NCBI GenBank assembly: GCA_024305745.1
Contig: JAHRBS010000013.1
Coordinates: 930,001 to 994,000, forward strand
Direction of reading: 5' to 3'
Source: Polyporus tsugae
Taxonomy: Eukaryota > Basidiomycota > Agaricomycetes > Polyporales > Polyporaceae
Length of the DNA stretch: 64,000 nt
The notes beneath the pieces are model-generated. The model saw nothing but the letters and a program-made list of their open reading frames with translations, was not told the origin of the DNA and ran no database searches. The position numbers and the translations under genes were made by a program. This document shows, in pieces, positions 11,490-22,350 of the stretch; position 1 is the first letter of the stretch; each line of letters begins with the position of its first letter.

Positions 11490-12825
11490 ATGCATCCCGG
11501 GAACTCGTACGCAAGCTTCGCCGCACCACAGCCCCAGTACCCGCTGCAGCTCGGGGAGACCTCAAAAGCGGCACCAGCACTCCCGCCACCCCCCGGACTC
11601 CCCACGCCGCCGTTCCGCGCCGCCAAGTCGGCGACGCCCCTCTCGGACTTCACGTCCTCCAGCAGCGACGCGTCGCTCTCGGACGAACGCCCGACCTCCT
11701 CCCTGTCGACATCGTGGGTACAGGCGCGCGCAGAACAAGGGCGCGCGGAGCATATCGCGCGCGTCGAAGCGGCGACCGCGCGCCCCAACCCGTACGCAAC
11801 CCCGTCGCCCGGCCCCCTCGCACGATCACCCTGGGCAGGCGTGGGCTTGGGCGTACGCGTGCACCACGGATGGGAGAGCGCGTTCCGGAACGCGTCCGTG
11901 ACGGCCGACGCGCAGGTGCGGCGCGTGCACGCGCAGACCATCGTGGACATGGGGCAGTGGAGGGACGAGACGGGCGAGCTGCGCGCGCTCGCGGGGCTGT
12001 TTGTCGAGCGCGCGCTGGAGGGGTACGTGAAGGGGTTCATGTCTGTCGCGCCCTTCGCGCGGGAGCTGCACGAAGTCTTCAGGCGGAGGCACGAGATGCT
12101 CGCGGTGGGCTTTGGGGAGCAGTTGAAGCAGTGCGTTTGGGAGGAGTTCGAGGCTTGGTGGCGGCCGGTACGTCATATCTTTTCAGCGAATTCGAAGGGT
12201 CGACGACTAACGGTCGAACGTGAGCAGGGCAAGCCGACGGTGTTGACCTCGCGTGCGTGCCAAGGGCAGGGACAAGCTCTGGCTGCTGGCCTAGGGATCG
12301 CAGCCTTCATCGGCGACCTCTTCTCCAACAACATGCTCAGCGCAGGCAGCATCACCGAGTGTTTGCAGGTGCTCGTCGGGAATATGGTCGCGACCGAACA
12401 GATGCGCGCCGTGGACACCATGCTGAAGCACTGCGACGCACGCCTGCGCGTCGCAGAGTCTCCCGCGCTGGAGACCATCCTTTGGGCTTTCCGCACAAAC
12501 ATGGTTCGTGTGAACACGAGCTTCGTCGGCGTGTATCAAGACTCGGACAAGAAGGCCCTGTCCGCGGTAAGTTTCAGCTCTTTGAGCTCGCGCTGCTAGA
12601 TTGGAACTGACTCATCTTCGATAGGCCGTCGAGGCCGAGTTCAAGAGATTGGGAGCAGCAGCAGCGGCGAACAACCAGGCGCTGCATCCAACAGATGTCA
12701 ACGGCGACAACACTCCCAGACCACCAGCGTATCCGACCCTTGTCCCGACAGCCATCTGGCAACCTGCGCCCCACAGCACGCCGGTATTCGGCTATAGCAC
12801 GCTGGTACAGCGCCCACCTGCGTAG
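11490..12825 (+). CDS. Small MIF4G-like helical protein
   Basis: Function unknown; probably an RNA- or translation-related adaptor. Exons 11490-12167, 12228-12566 and 12625-12825 give 405 residues. The first 120 are Pro/Ser/Ala-rich and disordered. The middle and C-terminal part is helical and contains FIGDLFSNNMLSAGSI followed by a leucine-rich repeat of helices, which resembles the middle domain of eIF4G (FIGxLFxxxML). No eIF4E-binding motif or other domain was seen. Intron 1 (60 bases, in frame, no stop) is supported by a CTAAC branch-point-like sequence, but retention would also keep the frame. The MIF4G link rests on one motif and needs a profile search. Confidence 0.6.
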
Positions 12826-13055
12826 CTTTGGTTGTGCCTCGAAGTTCGGCGCGCTTGCCCCGCGCTTGTCACCCACTCTCCTTTGCCCTCTGCCTCTGGA
12901 ATTTGTAGGATTTTGGCATCGCTCGTCCTTCTCTGTTGTACAATCTGTATCACTGCTACGTAATAAATCTTTAGACTATGGACATATTAGCTGTGCGCAA
13001 TGAATATAGTAAGCATTGGAACTCTCACCTAGGCTCAACGTTCAACGTTCGACAG

Positions 13056-14688
13056 TCATCCTGATCCCCCAGCGCCCACACGACTAGTTTGACCTGCAGG
13101 GATGTGCTCCCTAGCCCACTGGGCGGTGGACTCCGTCGCGTTCCACAGGGGATCTAGACGTGTTAACTTCCATGTCTCATCATCGCCATGATCAGAAGGA
13201 AGGATCGCGAGGATCGCGAGGGATAGGTATGTGTGGTAGGGGTCTATATATGCGGTCACAAGAACTCGATCTCATGACACGGCGCATTCACCACTCACCT
13301 GGGCGTTCTCCGGGAGCCTTCGCCAGCCCACCAAATTTGAACTGGCAGTTCGCAAGGAAGTCCGTCATCGCGCGCTCGTTCACGAGATCGCCGTGGCCAA
13401 GAATCTGCGCCACGAGCATGAGTGAAGTTTCGAGGGCAAATGAATTTTCTGTCGTACCGCCAGAGCAGCCCCGCACCAGAAGCAGTAGCACGCATCGGCC
13501 AGCTTGTTCGTTCGGCCGGAGAAACCGCCGGAGTCGGTTTGGTTTTGTACTAGCCAGCGAACTGTGCGCGCACGTTCCGCGCCTGCCAGACGGGACGCGC
13601 GAGGAGATTTCAGGGTATCTGGGGACAGATATAGGGAAGCAATCGCGCAGTACGTCGTTCCTCCTGGGACGGCGGTCAGCCAAAGGAAGACGGAGCAACG
13701 ATTTCGCGTACCGACGGCTTCGCCAAAAGGTGCTTGCCCGTAGCCGCCTTCGTAGCTCTATCGCAATGGTGAGGATTAAGGACAGCGAAGATCTTGGGGT
13801 GGCTTACGTAGCACTTGTAGATGTATGCCAGGGCGCGGTCGAGGTCCATGCCAGACCAGTCGTCAAGAAGGCTGCTGATCACGAATGCACAGTACGTCAT
13901 CCTCAGATCGGACTCTCCGCCGTTGGGTGAGGCGGTGAAGCTAACGGACGCATGTCTAATTGAACACGTAGCAGATGGAGATGAAGGAAAGAACTCTACC
14001 TTCCGTCTTCCTGTTGGCATGATCTTAGAAGACGCAGGATACCGGACCGATCTAGTTTTGAGAAGTCGTCGCGGAGCATTGAAAGACAGAGTAAGGCGGT
14101 GTACGTCATGACGAGGTGCCCCGTCTCGTATTCTGACGGCTCGCCCTGGGGATGGCTATCAGGGGCGTACTCAACAAGACGGAATGCTGTCCTACCTTGA
14201 AGTCCTCGGGTGTCATGAAGGGGCTGGGCCTGAATCCTGCACCGTACGAACCGGCTAAAGGTGAATCATCGCTTGACGGACACAACGACGTAGAGAGTGA
14301 AGGGTGACGAACATATTTGTTGTTCCCACAGCCAATCTCTCCATGTCTCCCGTTCACGTTCTTTTGTCTGCGAGTCTAAGGCGCTGAGAATGTCCAATGT
14401 CCCCATACAATAGAATATCACTGCGATCCTGTCGGAATCTGTCAGCGTAGTCCCGATACGACGGAGTAGGGGGGTTGGCGAATGTGTAGTTGGGATGCAA
14501 CAACAATTCAGCTTCAGGGCATAACATGCATGGTGCGCGTGGTCCGCATGTAGCAGGGAAGGGTATGGAAGGAAGAACAAGTCGCACCTCGAGGGATCCA
14601 CCTCCACCTGGCTAGACGGGAGGCCAATGAGGCATCTCCCTGCATGAGAGGCATGGCCGCCTCGTGAAAGAATCCTTGGTTCTGTCAT
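13056..14688 (-). CDS. CDC43: Geranylgeranyltransferase type I, beta subunit
   Basis: Catalytic subunit that transfers geranylgeranyl to C-terminal CaaX boxes ending mainly in Leu (Rho/Rac/Cdc42 class); pairs with the shared alpha subunit Ram2. Nine exons join in frame to 366 residues: 14688-14588, 14428-14313, 14254-14196, 14145-14000, 13940-13808, 13757-13712, 13663-13458, 13404-13299 and 13243-13056. Prenyltransferase repeats are visible: EDGSFTA, YEGGYGQAP, DSGGFSGR, FGGLAKAP. The zinc ligands of the family fit the Asp and Cys of DACYCFW and the His of PYHTYLSL. The short variable N-terminus makes the ATG at 14688 a reasonable but not certain start. Convergent with the MIF4G-like gene. 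Confidence 0.9.
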
Positions 14689-15135
14689 GTCGTACGCTTT
14701 GAAGGAAAGGACGTCCAGACTACGTAAGATATGGATTAGCCTACAGATCGTCGAGATGCCTAGCACAATGATCAGGACACAATGGTAGTTGGAAGTACTG
14801 CTGCAGGTTCTCGTGAGTCGGAATGAGCGGAGAGAACGGCGCTTATACTTGGTGACTGCATAGGCGCTTAAGATACATCGGGAAGGACTGACCCCGATAC
14901 TTCAAACTTCCATCGACCTCGAGAAACGACTACTGAGTACTCTGACCGCCCTCGATCTCTCCACCAATTTCTTCCATGAGATAAAGGCCCTGACGGTAAA
15001 TATGAACATTGATGAATCGCATTGCTGACACTAACGGTCTGTGGTTGAAGGCTTCCAAGTTCGAAGTCGGTACAGATTTCTTCTTGCTCGCGAAACGACT
15101 TCACGTTCGACTCATCTGTCCCTTGATGTCTAGAG

Positions 15136-16393
15136 ATGCCCATTTACCCCTCGCTACCACTGGATATTTGCTTGACGGTTATCGACTGCCTGGGCTGCCT
15201 GGGGGACACGGACAGGAACGCGACGTTGCTGTCCTCCGCTCTCGTTTGCCAGGATTGGTTGCCCCGAACCCGCTTTCAGCTCTACGGTCACCCTTATATC
15301 CGGCGCCGCAGTCAGTACATACTCTTTTCCCGGACGTTAACACACTCCTCGGATCTTGCACGTCTCGTCAAAGAGGCGACCTTCAGACTAGTCCCTCAGG
15401 ATGACGGATGGCCCAAAGTGTATGCCCAGGCCCCCAATAGCACCGCTGCGGACGCGCTCGATATACCATTCGCTCCTTACGCGCTATCCCAGCTCTCAAA
15501 TCTGGAGTCGGTCAAGTTTTATTCCAAGGGAGGAACTGTGATTCCGAGGCCGTTCCTTAGGTTTGCCAGGATGTTTGCGGGGTGCCGTTCACTGCGAACC
15601 CTGTTGTGTAGTTGCATTTTTTTTTCTACGCTGGGCGATCTGGTCCATATCCTCTGGTCCTTTCCCCATATCACGGAGTTCGCTATGTTCATGGGTGGCT
15701 GGAAGGCAAGCAGCGCATCTATGGATGCTACTGAATATCCTGGACGGTGCAGAGACCTAAACGCGACAGAGGTGAACCTGGTGTCAGTATTGTGATCCGG
15801 TTGAGGACTGACCCATTCTCTTACTCTCACAGTGGTTTGCTGTACCTGGATGGGAGGCAGTCCTACCATTCATGGGCTTCAATCTCCAGCGTCTTTCCCT
15901 GTCGCCGGTACCGGGGAATCACGCGTATGACTATAGAGGTGCGCTGTCTTTGGCTTTCTTTAAGCTCGAAGGGCTGTAGTGATGTGAAGCCGCAGTGGTT
16001 GCTCGTTACGAAAGACTGGAGCGACTCAATGTCACCTTCCTTAAAACCGGTCTTCTGCATCTCCCGAGGATACTATCTCAGGTATCATCCGCAAACATAC
16101 GAGAAATCCATGTGGAACATTGGGCCCTTCAGTCCAAGGAGACCGCACTAGAGCAATGGCGCAGCCTTGCAACCCTCGATACAATTCTATGCTCGCCGCC
16201 ATTCCTCAAGCTTAAAGTTATACGGATTATCCTTGTCCTATTTGGTTTCCGTGGCTTTGAAGGAGAATGGACGAAGTTTATCCAGGGCACCCTTCCTCTG
16301 TGCCAAAAGCGCGAAATACTGGATATCTCCTTTGAGGATCGTAAGACGAGTTTTTCTGGAAACGATTTGAGTTGGAAACTGACTACGCCATAG
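15136..16393 (+). CDS. F-box-like protein
   Basis: Exons 15136-15771, 15833-15938 and 15990-16393 give 381 residues. The N-terminus (LPLDICLTVIDCLG, then ALVCQDWLPR) fits the F-box seen in the very large basidiomycete families, which dock substrates to Skp1-cullin ligases. The rest is leucine-rich without clear repeats, as usual for these families. Substrate unknown. Starts about 450 bases from the divergent CDC43 gene. Confidence 0.7.
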
Positions 16394-16873
16394 CGCCGCG
16401 GTCGTTTCGAACTGGCCGTTACAAACAGACGCCTTAACGCGTTGCCCTGAATACCACGTCTTCTGATACGCGCAACCGGGTCCTCAGCTCGGAAGCTCAT
16501 CACGTAGGGGTTCGTTTGGGATCATGGAGGCTCCCCCGGGAGCCTCAGAGTCAAGCTCACCGAGATTAAAATTTGAGACTACGATATGTAGCATGTATTA
16601 GACCCACCGATTCATCTCTCGCAGTGCACAGTGGCCTTCTGCTCGTAGTTGACAACTCCGAGGCTCAGCCGAGATGGCTCAGTACTGGCTGCCGACTCGC
16701 GAGTAAGTAGTACTATAGTGCGTCTTGCATTTTAAGCGCCCGACTGCTCCTTCGCGTCACGTGCCCAGTAACAATTTTGGATGAGCGCCGAGGAGGAGCA
16801 GCGTGAAGTTAGCAGACCACCTGGCACCTCCGTCCTTATCCCTCTTCCACCCCACCTCCTCTTCCCTTTCTAA
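16394..16873. other. Intergenic, promoter of the L1-domain gene
   Basis: No coding frame supported. The last 90 bases before 16874 are CT-rich, a common leader pattern. Confidence 0.4.
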
Positions 16874-19259
16874 ATGCCTGGGGATACATTAATTGACGAT
16901 AACGTCTCTGCACAACAGTGCAAGCGCGCGGTGGATGCGCTGCTGGCCCATGCGACCAAGTTCGAGGAGGAGAAGGCCGCGACCCAGCTGCTGCCCGGCA
17001 AGGAGCCGAACGTCTGGCTCGTCGTGAACACCAAGGTCATGCAGCCAGAGAAGAAGATTAAGCCCGCTCGGATGTACGTATCCATCACCTATGTCTTCGT
17101 ATCTAGCCCAGCACGCACTCATATGTATAAGCGCAGACCTGTGAAGTACCCAATCGTCGACCCGCGCACGAGCCCGGTGTGCCTCATCACGAAGGACCCC
17201 CAGAGAGAGTACAAGGACCTCATCGCGAGCCAGGGCATCAAATTTATCTCGCGCGTCGTCGACGTCCGGCACCTGAAGGGCAAGTGGAAGCCGTTTGAGG
17301 CGAGGCGGATGCTCCTGAAGGAGAACGGGCTCTTCTTGGCGGACGACCGCGTCGTCCCCCTCCTCCCGAACCTGCTGGGGAAAATATTTTTCGAGGCAAA
17401 GAAGTACGTGTTTTTCCTCTCTGTGAAATACGTTACATACCGAGCTCGTGTGCTTTCACATAACGTAGGCAACCCATCCCGGTGTGCATCACGCGCAAAG
17501 ACCTCAAGGGCGAGCTCGAGCGCGCCATCTCCTCCACCTACTTCCATCAAAATCAGGGCACCTGCACGTACGTTCCCTTTTCGTCCTCCCTCCCTCCTCC
17601 TCCTCCCACGCAGCACATTCTCACTAAACGATTGTGTGCTATGTGCATAGCTCCGTCAAGATTGGCACCGTCTCCCAAAAGCCTGCGCAAGTGCTCGCCA
17701 ACCTCCAGACCGCTCTCCCCGAAGTTGTAAAGCACATCAAGGGCGGTTGGGACAACGTCCAGAGCCTACTTCTCAAGACCAATTCCTCAGCCGCGCTCCC
17801 CATCTGGCAGTGTAACTTGGGCGCCGATGCAGGTGGCCGCTGGGACGGGCTCGTTCTGACTGACGAGGAGGATAAGGACGTCGAGATGAGCGACGAAAAT
17901 AGCGACGAGGAGCAGGATGAGGAGATGGAGGTGGAGGTGGAGGTGCCCACGCCCAAGGCAAAGGCAAAGGCCCAAGCGAAAACAGACACTGAGGTGGAGG
18001 TGGAGGTGAAGGGCAAAGGCAAGGGGAAGAAGCGCACGGTGGAGGAGAGGGAGGCGGAGGTTGAGAAGGAAAAGCCGAAGAAGAAGGGAAAAGCATCTGA
18101 GGAGGCACCTGCGTCCACGCCAGCCCCCGCCCCTTCCAAGGGAAAGGGAAAGGCCGTTGCTGTACCCGCTGCTGAGCCCGCCCCCGCAGTGTCCGAGCCC
18201 GCAAAGAAGAAGCGTCGCAAGTCCGAGGCCGAGCCTGCCCCTGCTCCCGTCCCCGCACCACAACCCCCAGCGACCGACGCGCCCACGCAGAAGGAGAAGG
18301 AGAAGAAGAAGCGGACAAAGTCTCAAGCCACCTCAGAGACCCCAGCAGTGTCCGAGCCAGCGGCCGCCCCCGTCACCCCCGCGCCCGTTGCCGCACCCAC
18401 TGTCGCACCGGCACCGGCGCCCACACTCTCCGCGGAGACCACAGCAGACGCGGCCGCGCCCGCAAAGAAGGAGAAGCGCAAGAAAGCCCGCGCGTCCCTC
18501 GCCGCAGAAGCTGCCGCCCCAACTCCCGCCGCTGCGCCCACTCCCGCAAAACCATCTGCTCCCGCCCCCGGCTCCACTGAACCCCCCGTGCCGACACCGG
18601 TAACCCCCGCCGCGCAAAAGAAGAAACGGCGCGGGTCCGCGGTCGACTCCTTCGACTCCCCCGCTGCTGCTGCTGCGACACCTGCGGCGGTGGTACCCGC
18701 GAACCCGCCCAACACGCCCGCGGATGGCCTGACCGGGGAGACCCCAGCGAAGCGCAAGAAGCGCTCCAAGGCCGCAGGGACTCCAGTGTCGAACGCGATA
18801 ACGAAGCTCTCTGCTCCCGCCACGCCCGCTGATGTTGCAGTGGGAGCGGAGGGAGGCGAGGGCGAGGGCGCGCCGGGGAGCCCAAGCGTGAAGAAGCCGA
18901 GGCGGAAGAGGAGCAAGGCTGCGCTCGCTGGTGCTGGGGAGGCGGCCGCTCCTGGGCCTGCACCCGCGCCTGCGCCGACTGTGGCTGCGGCTGCGGTTGC
19001 GGTTGCGGTTGCGGTTGCGGAGGGGGAGGGGGAGGGGGCCCCGGGAGAGAAGAAGAAGAAGAAGCGGAAGCACAAGCACAAGGAGGAGGGGGAGACGGCT
19101 GCGTCAGCCCCCACGCCATCGCTGAGCGCGGAGGAGCTGAAGCAGAAGAAGGCGGGGACGGGCGTGGAGAAGAGGAAGGAGAAGGTGCTCGCGGCGGGCA
19201 AGGGCTCGGCAGGGAAGAGCGCGAAGGACGCGGTGGTGGGCAAGGCGAAAAAGCTCTGA
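16874..19259 (+). CDS. Ribosomal-L1-domain nucleolar protein (Utp30/Cic1-like)
   Basis: Likely ribosome-biogenesis factor in the nucleolus. Exons 16874-17073, 17137-17403, 17469-17567 and 17651-19259 give 724 residues. Residues 1 to about 260 form an L1-type domain: PNVWLVVNTK, then PVCLITKDPQREYKDL, ARRMLLKENGLFLADDRVVP, FFEAKKQPIPVCI and the closing helix region KIGTVSQ...NLQTALPEVV. The remaining two thirds is low complexity, rich in Lys/Glu then Ala/Pro/Lys, ending in a very basic tail suited to nucleolar retention. The homologues are much shorter; the tail length is unusual. Long minus-strand frames opposite the tail are shadows of its G/C-rich codons. Confidence 0.85.
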
Positions 19260-19967
19260 GTCTGAGCGGCGACGGCGAGGTTTCTGCCAACATGGCATGC
19301 TTTGAAACGAATTGTTGGTACTCATGATGTTGTAGTTTGGAGCAGGCTGATGCAGTGCACATGTGCGCACGCGAGTTGGTGGTTAAGTAGTGTCATCGCA
19401 TTGTCGTGAGCGTGTATAGATGTTGCGGATGAGTTACAGGAGGAAGTGAGTGTAAACGGGGCGGGTAGACTGGATGGGGATGAGATGAGAACCAGAGATG
19501 ATGCATGGATGGGATGAAACAATGAGACAATGAGTTCGTGAGTGCAGATGCGAGAGCAAGGGAACCACGAGGCGAGGCATGTATGTACAGAGTACACGGT
19601 TCGTAAAGAACGTGAACGGTATGTCATGAGACGAAGTACGTGAGCGTGAACAGTCAGACAGGTGTTACAGTGAGAGATGCCTGGTGGTACAAAGACGTGA
19701 ATGTAGGATGTGTCCGTGCGTACAGAGCGAGCGATGGAAAGCAAAGCACAACGATCAACCTCGGACCTCGCCTCCTTCACGAGTTCGAGCGACTGCGAGT
19801 CTGCAAGCGGCCAGTCGGGCCTGGGGGAAGGGCCTCGGGGCTCGCCACTGCGCGCATCGTCAAAACCGTGCCTGGCAGGGCGGTTCGCGCGAAACACGCG
19901 GATCCCGCCTGGTGCGAAAGCGCACACAGTGATGGCATACGACAAACGGCCAAGGGCAGACGCCACT

Positions 19968-20887
19968 TCAATGCCACACCCAGGGGTCGCGGTACTCCTT
20001 CTTGAACACTTTCGAGACCGTCCCGCAGCAGTCGCATGCGCGCGGCGTGGGGTCGTACATCTCGTCTGGGTACGGCCGGCCGAAAGCGTCGGGGTGGCGG
20101 TCGCCGGCGTAGGCGCGGCCACGGCCGTTGGTGTGGTACCACCGGGGTTCCATGCGGCAGTAGCTCTTGCCAAAGTTGGCATTTGGGCAGTAGCACGTCC
20201 CTATATGCAGAAGCGGACGTCGAGCGCGGTGGAACAACGTTAGAAGAGAGAGATGGTCAGCATGATGGAACGTGATTGCGAGTCGTGTGACATCTCAGGG
20301 AGGATAACTGGCGCTGTCCTCGAGGCCGGTTACGCCGCCCTTGATGGGTATAGTTCATCGGAGGACGGATAAGGATTGGGGCAGGGAAGCGGTGGGGCCT
20401 CGAGGACGGAGCAGACAGGAACGTACCTCTCGAGTGGTGGGACTCGCAGGAGCCACAAGCCTGGTACCCGCACTCCTTGCACATGGCAAGGCGGCGGCCC
20501 TCGCCGACCTTAGCGTTGCAGCCGGTGCACTGGCCCACGGGAGGCCGCTTGGGCGGGGTCATCGCGATGCGGGTGCTGATTTCGTTGAGCTTCTGGTGGA
20601 TGCCGCACTCGCGCTGGTGGTTCCTCCAATTGGAGTTCTGGCACGTCGTCCTGCGGGTGGGCATGTCTGGTAAGCTCCGCGTGGGAAGAGGAGGGGGAGG
20701 AGACTGACGAGCAGTACCGCGTAGTCTTGCATGCCGAGCACGCGTAGGGAGCCTCCTTCATACAGACTTCACAAAACGCGAAGCCACAGCGGTCCTCGTC
20801 GAGGGGCGGGGGCGGGTCGGGGAGGAATATGGCGGCAAGGGTGAAGATGACCATCGCGCCTGCGAGGGAGACGGAGAGGAGGAACAT
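19968..20887 (-). CDS. MYND-type zinc-finger protein with N-terminal membrane anchor
   Basis: Exons 20887-20709, 20650-20427 and 20200-19968 give 211 residues. ATG 20887 opens directly into a hydrophobic segment (about residues 1-24), then Pro/Asp residues and a complete MYND finger: FCEVC, CSAC, YCSTTC, ending HQREC. Two further Cys-rich clusters follow (CTGC...CKECGYQACGSC and the CYCPNANFG region), then a conserved WYHTNGRGRAYAGDRHP block and CDCC near the end, suggesting several more zinc sites. MYND fingers bind proline-rich partners. An upstream in-frame frame lacks an ATG, so 20887 is preferred. A broken tandem copy lies 1.2 kb upstream. Confidence 0.75.
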
Positions 20888-21451
20888 GGTACAAACCCAA
20901 AGCGGGAGACCGCTCTCGTCGTCGTCGTCGTGGTTCACCGCAACTCCTCCCACTTCCCTTCCCGGCGCTTTCCGCCCCGTTCATCGCGTATCGTCACACA
21001 GACGTCACCGCGTGACCTATCGTGTCTAGACGCGTCGACGCGTCGCAGCCCGGTCTGGACCCCGCGGCCATGGCCGTACCCGCCACGGCCACGATCTCAT
21101 TATTCTGAATGTTGTCATGGCAATCGTTCAATGCATTGCTTCCATTATAGTTGAATCGTGAAGCGGCTATACAAGGTTAGGGGAGGTGGAACTAGCGTGG
21201 ACTCGTGGTTATCACCATACATGTATGGAGTGTGCCCTTCCCTCAATTCAATTATCGCTATCAACCTGGCTGGCAAGGGAGGAGCACGATTATTTCAAAG
21301 TCCTCGAGAGCTGCAACAGTCAGCCAACGGATGAGTCCACACAGTCCTAGACAACATATGGCGGGCCATTTCTCATTCGATGCCGAGACGGACAAGACGG
21401 ACGACGAGGAGCTATAGATGGCACAGAAACAACACCAGCACCAGACTAGAC

Positions 21452-22180
21452 TCAAACGGACTCCTTCTTGAACATTTTCGTCACTTTACCACAGTTGTTG
21501 CACGCTCTCGCTTCCGGCTCGTACACGTCGTCGGGGTATTCGCCATAGCCTTCAGGATGTCGGTCGCCCTTGTACGCTCGTCCATTGCCGTCCGTGTGGT
21601 ACCACTTCGGCTCCATCTCGCAATAGCTGTTCCCAAAATTCGAGTTCGGGCAATAACAAGTGCCTGCGAGTGCGGACCACGATCAGTCCACCATCGCCTC
21701 CGTCTCGCCGACAAAGAACTCACCATTGCTATAATCACAGATACACGACTCGCACGCCAGATAACCGCACGTCTCACATTCGCCATCGCAGGGGTAGTCT
21801 TCGCTGAACCTAACGTTGCAGCCCGTGCAGCGGTTCTTAGGCGGACGAGCGCGGGGCTTGGCGGCGTGTTCCTCGTTCATCGTGTTCAGCATTTGCTGAA
21901 TTTTGCACCCCTTCTTGTGCGTCTCCCAGTCGGCTCTCTGGCATTCCTCGCTAAGACCGGAAGAAAGATCAGCATGGCTGGGCGGGGCCCAGAATATTTT
22001 GTTGCGTACGAGCAATAGCGCGTGTGGATTGTGCGGAAGACGAGTGGCTCGAAGTCGAGAAGCAGAGGCAAAACGCGACGCGTCCGTGTATGGACGCGTG
22101 CGTGATGGGGCCCCCGATCACCGCGATTATGACTGGTAGCGCCGCGGTACTTGTGGGACAGTTGCTAAACGGCCGCACCT
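21452..22180 (-). pseudogene. Decayed tandem copy of the MYND protein
   Basis: The 3' two thirds are well preserved: segment 21950-21724 joins 21663-21452 in frame and reads from EECQ through CTGCN, CETCGYLACESC, the CYCPNSNFG block and WYHTDGNGRAYKGDRHP to a normal stop. The 5' third is damaged. The region matching the first Cys pairs is 4 bases shorter than in the intact copy, which puts the hydrophobic segment and the YCS part in different frames, and the matching second Cys pair is lost. No ATG occurs on this strand from 22010 up to about 22330. The exon 1 donor at 22009 is intact. Confidence 0.7.
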
Positions 22181-22350
22181 CCGACGCCGTACTACTCGCG
22201 CCGCTCAGAGTCAAACGGCCCTGCGGTCAATGTCAATCACGGTCCTCTGAGCGGTGCTGCTGGCCCAACGACTCCTTGGAATACCCTGCTTTACGTCCAA
22301 TCCCTTGCTTATCCTCTCTTTTACGCCCTCCATCTTGCGCACGTCCATCA

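Noticed and set aside
17639..19362. Several long minus-strand frames (up to 329 codons) opposite the L1-domain gene
   Set aside because: They mirror the low-complexity, G/C-rich codons of the plus-strand tail; composition is pure Ala/Gly or Arg/Pro and the plus frame has a clear domain.
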